This document shows positions 43,187 through 50,799 of a stretch of DNA of 64,000 bases, piece by piece; within the stretch, counting starts at the first letter, position 1; every line of letters begins with the position of its first letter. Source of the stretch: Curvibacter sp. CHRR-16 (GTDB lineage Bacteria > Pseudomonadota > Gammaproteobacteria > Burkholderiales > Burkholderiaceae_C); the NCBI RefSeq assembly GCF_018474005.1, contig NZ_JAHCSH010000002.1, positions 62,001 through 126,000 on the forward strand, read 5' to 3'. The notes under the pieces were generated by a model. It was not told where the DNA came from. It made no database searches and was given only the letters and a program-made list of their open reading frames with translations. The position numbers were made by a program, and so were the translations under genes.

Positions 43187-44701
43187 ATGACGCCCATCCT
43201 GCTGCACCCCCAAGACTCGGTCGCTGTGGCCCAACAAGCCGTCGCAGCAGGCCAGACCATCGCCGTAGGCGATGGCCACATCACCGCCCAGCAAGACATT
43301 CCCGCTGGCCACAAAATCGCCGTTCGCCCAGTAGCGGCAGGCCAAGCGGTGCGCAAATACGGCCAAACCATTGGCGTGGCCAGCCAACCCATAGCACCCG
43401 GCCAGCACGTGCACACCCACAACGTGGCCATGGTCAGCTCGCAGGCGCAACACCACTTTGGTGCCGACTACCAGCCAACCCAAGTGGCCACCCAGCCACT
43501 CACTTTCCAAGGCTATGGGCGGGCCGATGGCCGGGTGGGCACGCGCAACTACATCGGCCTCATTTCCAGCGTCAACTGCTCAGCCACCGTGTGCCGCCAT
43601 GTGGCGCAAGCGTTTGACGAGGCGGCGCTGCAAGCTTTTCCCAACGTGGACGGGGTCGTCGCCATCACCCACGGCCAAGGCTGTGGCATGGCCGGTTCTG
43701 GCGAAAGCCTGGACGTGCTGCAGCGCACCCTGCGCGGCTATGCCGAACACCCCAACTTTGTGGGCGTCATCGTCATCGGCTTGGGTTGCGAGGTGAACCA
43801 AGTGAGCAGCCTCGTCCAGCCCCTGCGCCAGCGCGGCGATGGCTTGTTTGCCGCCCTCACCATCCAAGACAAAGGCGGTACCCGCGCCGCCATCGACGAG
43901 GCCAAAGCCTTGGTGCGCGCCATGCTGCCACTGGCCAACCAAGCCCAGCGCAGCACGGTGGATGCCCGCCACCTGTGCGTGGGCTTGCAGTGTGGGGGCT
44001 CGGACGGGTACTCGGGCATCAGCGCCAATCCGGTGCTGGGCGCGGCCGTGGACTTGCTGGTGCAGCACGGCGGCACGGCCATCCTGTCCGAAACGCCCGA
44101 GGTGTACGGCGCAGAGCATTTACTCACCTCCCGCGCCGCCAGCCCCGCCGTGGGGCAAGCCTTGGTGGACCGCATCCACTGGTGGGAGGACTACGCCCGC
44201 CAGCATGGCGGTGACATGGACAACAACCCCTCGCCCGGCAACAAAGCCGGGGGCATCACCACCATTTTGGAAAAATCACTCGGTGCCGTGGCCAAAGCGG
44301 GCAGCACCGGGCTTATGGCCGTCTATCCCTACGCAGCACCCGTGCAAGCGCAGGGCTTGGTGTTCATGGACACGCCGGGTTACGACCCCGTATCGGCCAC
44401 AGGCCAAGTGGCCGGGGGGGCCAATCTCATTTGCTTTACCACCGGGCGCGGCTCCACCTACGGCTGCAAGCCCACGCCCTCGCTCAAACTGGCCACCAAC
44501 ACCCCCCTGTTCGAACGCATGCGGCTGGACATGGACTTCAACGCAGGCACCATCATCACGGGCGAGCAAACCATTGCCCAAGCCGCGCACGACCTGCTGC
44601 AACTGATGCTGGACACCGCCTCAGGCCACAAGACCTGCAGCGAGTTACACGGTCTGGGCGACAATGAATTCGTGCCCTGGCAACTGGGCGCTGTGATGTA
44701 A
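43187..44701 (+). CDS. UxaA family hexonate dehydratase (altronate dehydratase-like)
   Basis: A 504-residue dehydratase with the full UxaA layout: an N-terminal SAF domain (about residues 8-85, with DNVAMVSSQAQ-like HNVAMVS) and the large C-terminal catalytic domain containing GYGRADGRVGTRNYIGLISSVNCSA, THGQGCGMAGSG, LGCEVNQ, LQCGGSDGYSGISANPVLG, AILSETPEVYGAEHLL and TTGRGSTYGCKPTPSLKLATN. Cys residues in these motifs are candidate iron or cluster ligands. The reaction is loss of water from a hexonate such as D-altronate, giving 2-keto-3-deoxygluconate. A PfkB kinase follows at once, consistent with that product. Substrate is inferred. Confidence 0.87.
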   Translation: MTPILLHPQDSVAVAQQAVAAGQTIAVGDGHITAQQDIPAGHKIAVRPVAAGQAVRKYGQTIGVASQPIAPGQHVHTHNVAMVSSQAQHHFGADYQPTQVATQPLTFQGYGRADGRVGTRNYIGLISSVNCSATVCRHVAQAFDEAALQAFPNVDGVVAITHGQGCGMAGSGESLDVLQRTLRGYAEHPNFVGVIVIGLGCEVNQVSSLVQPLRQRGDGLFAALTIQDKGGTRAAIDEAKALVRAMLPLANQAQRSTVDARHLCVGLQCGGSDGYSGISANPVLGAAVDLLVQHGGTAILSETPEVYGAEHLLTSRAASPAVGQALVDRIHWWEDYARQHGGDMDNNPSPGNKAGGITTILEKSLGAVAKAGSTGLMAVYPYAAPVQAQGLVFMDTPGYDPVSATGQVAGGANLICFTTGRGSTYGCKPTPSLKLATNTPLFERMRLDMDFNAGTIITGEQTIAQAAHDLLQLMLDTASGHKTCSELHGLGDNEFVPWQLGAVM

Positions 44702-44713
44702 GGAATGTTCCGC

Positions 44714-45679
44714 ATGCACGCTGCTGCACTGGATGTATTGACATTGGGCGAAGCCATGGCCCTGTTCGTGGCGCAAGACAGTGGCCCGCTGTCGCAGGTG
44801 GAACACTTTGCCCGCACCACCGCCGGGGCTGAACTGAACGTGGCCATTGGCCTGCGCCGTCTGGGTTTTCGCGTCGGCTACGCCAGCCGCCTCGGCCAAG
44901 ACGCTTTTGGCGACTACCTGCTAGAGCGCCTGCAGGCCGAGGGCATCAACCACCAACACGTGCAGCGCGATGCGCACTACCCCACCGGCTTCATGCTCAA
45001 GTCGCGCCAAACCGATGGCAGCGACCCGCAGGTGCAGTACTTTCGCCAAGGCTCGGCGGCTAGCCGCATGGGCGTGCCGGGCCAACAAGAGGGTTTGCTG
45101 GACTACTGCCTGAGCGGGCGCTGGCTGCACATCACCGGCATCAGCGTGGCACTGTCCGACAGCCTGCGCGAGCTGGTGTTTGCCTTGGTGCAAGAAGCCA
45201 AACGCCGCGGCGTGCGCGTCTCTTTCGACCCCAACTTGCGCCCCCGCCTGTGGCCCAGCCAAGCGCTCATGGTCGATACCCTCAACGCACTGGCCGCGCA
45301 CTGCGACTTGGTGTTGCCCGGCTTGGCCGAAGGCCAGCTACTCACCGGCCAGCGCGAGAGCGCTGCCATTGCCCAGTGGTATTTGGATAACGGCGCAAGC
45401 CAAGTGCTCATCAAACTGGGCCCACCCGGTGCCTACTACGCCAGCCACGATGGCCATGGCACCGTGCCCGGTTTTGCCGTCCCCCGCGTAGTGGACACCG
45501 TGGGCGCTGGCGATGGCTTTGCCGTCGGCGTGCTGGCAGGCCTGCTCGATGGGCTGCCCCTGCCCCAAGCGGTACGCCAGGGCAATGCCATCGGGGCGCT
45601 GGTGGTGCAGTCACCGGGTGACAACGACGGCCTGCCCGACCGCGCAGGGCTGCAGCGCATGCTGCAGACGGCTGCTTAA
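44714..45679 (+). CDS. kdgK: PfkB-family sugar kinase, probably 2-keto-3-deoxygluconate kinase
   Basis: A 321-residue ribokinase-fold enzyme. The N-terminal GEAMALFVAQDSGPLSQVEHF and AGAELNVAIGLRRLG segments and the C-terminal signature DTVGAGDGFAVGVLAGLLDG (catalytic Asp in GAGD) are clear; FDPNLRPRLWP is typical of KDG kinases. The kinase would phosphorylate KDG from the upstream dehydratase to KDPG for Entner-Doudoroff cleavage; no KDPG aldolase lies in the window. I use the ATG at 44714, with AAGGA nine bases upstream; the ATG at 44705 abuts that element. Its end overlaps the convergent aroQ by 4 bases. Confidence 0.85.
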   Translation: MHAAALDVLTLGEAMALFVAQDSGPLSQVEHFARTTAGAELNVAIGLRRLGFRVGYASRLGQDAFGDYLLERLQAEGINHQHVQRDAHYPTGFMLKSRQTDGSDPQVQYFRQGSAASRMGVPGQQEGLLDYCLSGRWLHITGISVALSDSLRELVFALVQEAKRRGVRVSFDPNLRPRLWPSQALMVDTLNALAAHCDLVLPGLAEGQLLTGQRESAAIAQWYLDNGASQVLIKLGPPGAYYASHDGHGTVPGFAVPRVVDTVGAGDGFAVGVLAGLLDGLPLPQAVRQGNAIGALVVQSPGDNDGLPDRAGLQRMLQTAA

Positions 45680-46125
45680 GAGGGTTTATTCCCCAGCAAG
45701 CCCACCGCGGCGCGCAGACCCAGCAGGTAGCTGTCCACGCCAAAGCCGCAAATCTGGCCTTGGGCGATGTCGGCAATCACCGATTGGTGGCGAAACGCCT
45801 CGCGGGCGTGGATGTTGGACATGTGCACTTCCACAATCGGGCACTTCAAAATGGCCAGCGCATCGCGGATGGCGTAGCTGTAGTGCGTCCACGCGCCGGC
45901 GTTGATGAGCACAGCATCCACGCCTTCACGGTGGGCTTGGTGGATGCGCTCGCACAGTTCGCCTTCTATATTGGTTTGGTAGCTGTGCACGGACACACCC
46001 AACTCAGCCGCCAAGGTTTGCAGGCTGCGGTCAATGTCTGCCAAAGTGGCCGTGCCGTACTGCGCGGGATCGCGCTGGCCAAACATATTGAGGTTGACCC
46101 CGTGCAGGGCCCAGATGGTTTTCAT
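45676..46125 (-). CDS. aroQ: Type II 3-dehydroquinate dehydratase, divergent (AroQ-like)
   Basis: A 149-residue type II dehydroquinase. All catalytic residues are present: Arg18 and Tyr23 (GQRDPAQYG), Asn75 and His81 (INAGAWTHYS), His101 and Ser103 (VEVHMSNIHAREAF) and Arg112. The usual opening GPNLN reads GVNLN and the THTS loop reads THYS. The start is at 46125, overlapping the upstream membrane-protein gene by 4 bases, so it belongs to a trio with that gene and a sialidase-like gene rather than to aroKB. It may act in shikimate synthesis, quinate breakdown or on a related substrate. Confidence 0.85.
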   Translation of the reverse strand: MKTIWALHGVNLNMFGQRDPAQYGTATLADIDRSLQTLAAELGVSVHSYQTNIEGELCERIHQAHREGVDAVLINAGAWTHYSYAIRDALAILKCPIVEVHMSNIHAREAFRHQSVIADIAQGQICGFGVDSYLLGLRAAVGLLGNKPS

Positions 46126-46835
46126 GCCGACTTCCTTTTGAAATAACGCCACAGCGCACGCACCAACACACCGTGCAGACCTAAGCATAGCCAAGGGTCG
46201 AGCAGTGCATCCCACACATTACCGGTTGGCAAACGCAACAGCACGTACAGCAGCAAGCTCAAGCACAGTACCAGCACCATGCGGGTGCTGCCCATGCCTA
46301 TCCACAGCGCAGCCACGGCCACCAACACCCACGCCAAAGCGATAGGGCCTACGCCCCAAGGGTACACAGCGACAGGCCACAGGGCAAAACTATCGAGTGC
46401 CAAAACCCACCCCCACCCAGCAGCCAGTGCCACCAGCGCGTATTGCGCCCATGTGGGTTCGCGGCGCTGCCACGCCGTGTCGTCCGAGGCGGTTTCCCCC
46501 CAACCGGCAGCCACGCCTTGCCACAACAAATCCACCGCACACCACAACACCAATACGGCGCTGGGGTACTGGAAAGCCAAGCCCCACCAATACACCGGAG
46601 ACACTACACCGGGTAAACCGGCCAAACTCACCGCCAGCAAAGCGCAGCCCCACACCCGTTGCCATGCCCGGGCACGGGGCGCGCCGAGGCGCTGGGCCAC
46701 CAGCACCAATGCAGACAAAGCCCACGCCAGCACCACCGCCCAGCCGCCATAGAGCCATAGCTGTTGCAGCCACAAAGCAGGCTGCAACGGGCGACCAGCC
46801 CAGCCCAAGTGCATCAAATTTTGAATGCCATCCAT
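46122..46835 (-). CDS. Uncharacterised integral membrane protein
   Basis: I do not recognise the family. The 237-residue product (MDGIQNLMHLGWAGRPLQP) is Trp- and Leu-rich with about six hydrophobic segments: LQQLWLYGGWAVVLAWALSALVLVA, VWGCALLAVSLAGLPGVV, PSAVLVLWCAVDLLW, YALVALAAGWGWVLAL, PIALAWVLVAVAALWIGM and RMVLVLCLSLLLYVLLRL. It ends in a basic tail (WRYFKRKSA). Its ATG shares one base with the sialidase-like stop and its stop overlaps aroQ, so the three are translationally coupled. Confidence 0.75.
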   Translation of the reverse strand: MDGIQNLMHLGWAGRPLQPALWLQQLWLYGGWAVVLAWALSALVLVAQRLGAPRARAWQRVWGCALLAVSLAGLPGVVSPVYWWGLAFQYPSAVLVLWCAVDLLWQGVAAGWGETASDDTAWQRREPTWAQYALVALAAGWGWVLALDSFALWPVAVYPWGVGPIALAWVLVAVAALWIGMGSTRMVLVLCLSLLLYVLLRLPTGNVWDALLDPWLCLGLHGVLVRALWRYFKRKSA

Positions 46836-48067
46836 CACGGTGTCTTTCTCTCTACGCTGGCTGGCACAGGTGCCAAGCGCTGCCATGCCAAACGGGCACG
46901 ATCCACGGTGTAGGTGACCCACAACTGGCCATCCACCCAGGCCATAGCCGGATAAGAAAACTCGTCTTCAGGCTTGCCGCTCTCCAGAGTGCGCAGCAAA
47001 CCCCAATGCGCGCCATCGCGGCTGGCACTCAAGTCCAAACGCTCGCGCCCACTGGGCGAGTTGTTGTGCGCCAGTAGCAGCTCGCCACTGGGCAAGGTCA
47101 GGCCGCTCACCGCAGAATCGGGATTGAGCAAATCGAGATCGGGCAGGTCTTGCCAACGCTTGCCTCCATCTTGGCTCTGCGCCGCCAGAATACGGCCATC
47201 GTGGCGCTCGTCACGCATCAAGGCCAACCAGTGGTGCTCGCCCAGCGGTAGCAGTGCGGGTTGCAAGGCGTAATCGCGTTGGCTGATGCGCACCATGCCC
47301 AAATACCCGCCTTGCGCATCAAAACGCAGCAATGCGGGTACTTTGCTACCCAGCTCAAAGTGCACTGGCAGCACCATGCCACCATCGGCCAGCGGCAATG
47401 GTGCATTGCGCACCAAGTAGCTGGTGTTCCAGCCCCAGGCCAACGGCAATACACCCACCGGTTCAAAGCACAACTGGCTCAGTGCATCGCTGGCTGCCGG
47501 GTTGTCACACTGGCGCAAATGCACCACGCGGCTAGCAGCCCAACCGCCCCAGCCCGTGCCCACCACAAACAGGTGGATGCGCCCTTGCCCATCGCGCCAC
47601 GCCACTGGGTTGCCCAAGCGGCGCACGCCCAAGCCCAAATCACGCCCCAGCGTATGCCGGTTGACCACCGCACGGGCTGGCAACCACTGCTGCTGACCAG
47701 CGTCCCACTGGGTAGCGGCAATTTGTACCAACGGGCCACTTTCGCGGTCGCCCGAGAACCAAAACACCAGCAGCCCCGCACTGCTGGGCAGCAGGCTGCT
47801 GGCGTGCGCCGCTTTATCCTGCCCCAGCGAAGGAATTGGGCCTTGGGCCTGCACTTGCCACACAACCGGCTCACTGGCAGAGGTGGCTGGTGCCGCGCTT
47901 GCACCTTGCATCAAGGCGTTGCGCACCACAGTGGCACTGGCCACGGGGGGCATGTCAGGGCGCAAACTGGCATCGACCACCCACAGCAAAGGGGCAAAGG
48001 TCATGGCCAGCAGCGCGCGGCGTACACGGGTGGCTGTTGCGGCCTTGCAGAAGGAGACAAAATACAT
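46835..48067 (-). CDS. Sialidase-like BNR/Asp-box protein
   Basis: A 410-residue protein with an N-terminal hydrophobic segment (RRALLAMTFAPLLWVVDASL), probably an anchor or signal, and a six-bladed beta-propeller of the sialidase family. It shows AAHASSLLPSSAGLLVFWFSGDRESG, the common opening of this family, and Asp boxes SQDGGKRW and SRDGAHW. An obvious FRIP motif is not visible, so true sialidase activity is uncertain. I start at the ATG at 48067. It is divergent from the pirin gene and leads the trio with the membrane protein and AroQ. Confidence 0.78.
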   Translation of the reverse strand: MYFVSFCKAATATRVRRALLAMTFAPLLWVVDASLRPDMPPVASATVVRNALMQGASAAPATSASEPVVWQVQAQGPIPSLGQDKAAHASSLLPSSAGLLVFWFSGDRESGPLVQIAATQWDAGQQQWLPARAVVNRHTLGRDLGLGVRRLGNPVAWRDGQGRIHLFVVGTGWGGWAASRVVHLRQCDNPAASDALSQLCFEPVGVLPLAWGWNTSYLVRNAPLPLADGGMVLPVHFELGSKVPALLRFDAQGGYLGMVRISQRDYALQPALLPLGEHHWLALMRDERHDGRILAAQSQDGGKRWQDLPDLDLLNPDSAVSGLTLPSGELLLAHNNSPSGRERLDLSASRDGAHWGLLRTLESGKPEDEFSYPAMAWVDGQLWVTYTVDRARLAWQRLAPVPASVERKTP

Positions 48068-48140
48068 AACCTTCAACTATAGCGGCCACCTGCTTCTCCC
48101 TTGGTTTTGGCCCTATTCAGTACCACAGGCAGCCCACACC

Positions 48141-49211
48141 ATGAGCAACACCCCTTCTGCGCCCCCCTCGGCGACACACGCCCTGATCGGCATGGCCGCC
48201 TTGCCACCAGGCCCCAGCCCGTGGCCCACCATCGATCCGTTCTTGTTCTGCGTTCACCACAACGACGCCTACCCCGCTGGCAATGCCGACTTGGGAGTAG
48301 CCGCCAGCCTGCAGGGCCGCCATGTGGGCAGCGACTTCAGCGCCCGCGACGGCTGGAGCATGTACCACGGTGACAACGTACCCGGCTTTCCCGCCCACCC
48401 GCACCGGGGTTTTGAAACCGTGACCATCGTGCGCGAAGGCTTTATCGACCACAGCGACTCCGCCGGGGCCACCGCCCGCTACGGCCAAGGCGATGTGCAG
48501 TGGCTCACAGCCGGCGCGGGCATCGTGCACTGCGAGATGTTCCCCATGCTCAACCAAGACGCAGGCAACCCCACCGAGCTGTTCCAAATCTGGCTCAACC
48601 TGCCCGCCAGCCACAAAATGGTGCCGCCGCACTTCACCATGTTTTGGCACGAGGCCATTCCCCGTACCACGGTGACCGACGCCGCCGAGCACAGCACCCA
48701 TGTGGTCTGCGTAGCAGGCCAAGTGGCGGGCCTGCAAGGGCTGGCTCCACCTCCGGACTCGTGGGCCAGCCAAGCCCAGGGCGATGTGGCCATTGCCACC
48801 ATCCGCATGCAACCCCACGCCCGCTGGACCTTGCCCGCCAGCAGCGGTGCCAAAACCCTGCGCATGCTCTACTGCATGGGCGGAGCTGGCGTGCGACTAG
48901 AGGGCCCAGAAGGCCAGACCCTGCCCCCCAACCACGTGGCCCAGCTGCACGGCCCCGTGGCCTGCGAGCTGGTCAACGGCGACGCTGAAGTGGAACTGCT
49001 GCTGTTGCAAGCGGCCCCCATCGGCGAACCTGTGGCGCAGTACGGCCCCTTTGTCATGAACACGCAAGCCGAAATCCACCAAGCCTTTGCCGACTACCGC
49101 CGCACCGAATTTGGCGGCTGGCCTTGGCCCACGCAAGACCCGGTGCATCCACGCGAACAAGGCCGCTTTGCCTTGTTTACCAACGGCGAGCGGCAGGAGC
49201 CCACAACATAA
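48141..49211 (+). CDS. Pirin family cupin protein
   Basis: A 356-residue bicupin of the pirin family. The metal site is visible in PGFPAHPHRGFETVTIV (two His), then the His/Glu of GAGIVHCEMFP; the C-terminal half has TLRMLYCMGGAGVRLEG and QYGPFVMNTQAEIHQAFADYRRTEFGGWPW, typical of pirins. Pirins bind iron and some show quercetinase activity, but the role here is unknown. Start at 48141 (MSNTPSAPPSATHALIG). It is divergent from the sialidase-like gene. Confidence 0.9.
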   Translation: MSNTPSAPPSATHALIGMAALPPGPSPWPTIDPFLFCVHHNDAYPAGNADLGVAASLQGRHVGSDFSARDGWSMYHGDNVPGFPAHPHRGFETVTIVREGFIDHSDSAGATARYGQGDVQWLTAGAGIVHCEMFPMLNQDAGNPTELFQIWLNLPASHKMVPPHFTMFWHEAIPRTTVTDAAEHSTHVVCVAGQVAGLQGLAPPPDSWASQAQGDVAIATIRMQPHARWTLPASSGAKTLRMLYCMGGAGVRLEGPEGQTLPPNHVAQLHGPVACELVNGDAEVELLLLQAAPIGEPVAQYGPFVMNTQAEIHQAFADYRRTEFGGWPWPTQDPVHPREQGRFALFTNGERQEPTT

Positions 49212-49225
49212 AAAGCACAACCAAA

Positions 49226-49903
49226 TCAGAGCTGCAAACTAGCGTGGATGTCGCGCTCAAACTGGTCCAGTGCGGTTTGGGTCACCGGGTCGGTGCTCCA
49301 CGCAGCCAGGCTACTGGGCGGCAACGTGACCGCAGCAGCACCCACTGCCAACAAATGGGCCATCACCTCGTGCGACTTGATGCTGGCCGCCAGCAAACGC
49401 GGGCCGGGCTGGTTGGCGTCGTTTTGCACCGCCACACAGGCCCGCACCAGCGCCCATATGTCGCGCCCATCGGTGGCCAAACGGCCCAAATACGGTGCCA
49501 CGTACTGCGCGCCCATGTCGCGGGCCCACAGCAACTGCACGGCGTTGGACAAGCCCGTAAGCAGCACAGCTTGCCCCTCAGATTGGACAAAACGGATGCA
49601 GTGCTCCCAATCGGCCGCGCAGGGCAGCTTGATGGTCAGCACCACGCCACGGGCCTGTGCAGCCTTGCGCAAAGCATCCAGCCACTGGCCTGCGGCGGCC
49701 AAGTCCGGGCGGGGCAGTTGCAGCATCAGCTCAGCCAAACCCGCATCGGCCACGGCGTGCACCAGGCCTTGGTAGGTGTCCAAAGTCACGGGCAAGCCCG
49801 CCTGAAAAACCAACGTGGGGTTGGTGGTGACGCCTTGCACGGCTGGGCAGCCTGTAGGCAGCTTCCACGAGTCGATGCGAGCGGAGTCGAGGTAGATTTT
49901 CAT
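49226..49903 (-). CDS. Transaldolase / fructose-6-phosphate aldolase family protein
   Basis: A 225-residue small transaldolase-family protein. The opening MKIYLDSARIDSWK, VQGVTTNPTLVFQAG and the Schiff-base lysine in VVLTIKLP (canonical KIP) fit the FSA/TalC group, as does QYVAPYLGRLATDGRD and the end DQFERDIHAS. Residues flanking the lysine are less conserved than in FSA. The start at 49903 overlaps the nnrD stop by 4 bases. It could cleave or form C3-C3 sugar phosphates; the partner pathway is unclear. Confidence 0.8.
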   Translation of the reverse strand: MKIYLDSARIDSWKLPTGCPAVQGVTTNPTLVFQAGLPVTLDTYQGLVHAVADAGLAELMLQLPRPDLAAAGQWLDALRKAAQARGVVLTIKLPCAADWEHCIRFVQSEGQAVLLTGLSNAVQLLWARDMGAQYVAPYLGRLATDGRDIWALVRACVAVQNDANQPGPRLLAASIKSHEVMAHLLAVGAAAVTLPPSSLAAWSTDPVTQTALDQFERDIHASLQL

Positions 49904-50799
49904 GGCTCTAGCAGTGCTGCAACTGCGTACGGGATACTGGTCAGCAAATCGGTGGGCAGCATGCTGTAAGTCGTCAAACTTTGGCTGCACAGTTGGCCAG
50001 CCAAGCCGTGCAGGTAAGTGGCTACGCAGGCCGCCTGCAGCGCGCCAGCACCTTGGGCACACAAGCCTGCCACCATACCAGCGAGCACATCGCCCGTGCC
50101 GGCCTTGGCCAGCGCCGAGTTGCCAGTGGGGTTGGTAAAGGTTTGCTCGCCATCGCTGATGAGGGTTTGGTGGCCCTTGAGGATGACCACCGCTTGCCAC
50201 TGGCGGGCTGCCATGGCTACGTATTGGGCGCGGTTGGCCTGAACCTCTTCCACGCTGACCTGCAACAAACGCGCTAGCTCTTGCGGATGCGGGGTGAGCA
50301 CGGTGTTTTGCGCGGCAAATCGGGGACGCTGCTTTTGCGGTAGCTGGGCCAGCACATTGAGGGCGTCAGCATCCACCACCATCACCATGCCATTCCCACT
50401 GGCTACTTGCAGCACTTGGCGCGTGAACACCTGCACCTCGGTTGACACACCATCCATATTCCCCAGCCCACAGCCCATGCACAGCACTTGGTAGCGTGGC
50501 AAGGCGGCCACGATGCGTTGGCCCGCGTCAGAAGCAATGCAACCGTCGCGCTCGGGCAATTCCCACGCAATGAGCGCTGGAGTTTGGGCCATGGCTGCTT
50601 GCACCACGGTTTCTATGGCGGCCAAGGTGGCATAACCAGCCCCTACACGCAGCGATGCCAGTGCTGCCAACAAAGGTGCCCCACGGTAATGCTGCGATCC
50701 TCCTACTGTGAGCACACTGCCAAACATCCCCTTGTGCGAATCAGCCGGGCGCTGGGGCAACCAAGCGCGCAACATGGCGGGGGTCAGAAAATCTGTCAT
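49900..50799 (-). CDS. nnrD: ADP-dependent NAD(P)H-hydrate dehydratase (NnrD/CARKD)
   Basis: Repairs hydrated NAD(P)H by ADP-dependent dehydration. The 299-residue ribokinase-like protein has GSVLTVGGSQHYRGAPLLAALASLRVGAGYATLA, LCMGCGLGN, VLTPHPQELARLL and the C-terminal AKAGTGDVLAGMVAGLCAQG with the catalytic Asp. The epimerase half (NnrE) found in fused Nnr proteins is missing, so it would be encoded elsewhere. It overlaps both neighbours by 4 bases. Confidence 0.92.
   Translation of the reverse strand: MTDFLTPAMLRAWLPQRPADSHKGMFGSVLTVGGSQHYRGAPLLAALASLRVGAGYATLAAIETVVQAAMAQTPALIAWELPERDGCIASDAGQRIVAALPRYQVLCMGCGLGNMDGVSTEVQVFTRQVLQVASGNGMVMVVDADALNVLAQLPQKQRPRFAAQNTVLTPHPQELARLLQVSVEEVQANRAQYVAMAARQWQAVVILKGHQTLISDGEQTFTNPTGNSALAKAGTGDVLAGMVAGLCAQGAGALQAACVATYLHGLAGQLCSQSLTTYSMLPTDLLTSIPYAVAALLEP

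Noticed and set aside
49900..50200. Longer N-terminus of the transaldolase-family gene
   Set aside because: The extension would be read out of frame through the nnrD C-terminus; the conserved MKIYLDSA start is at 49903.
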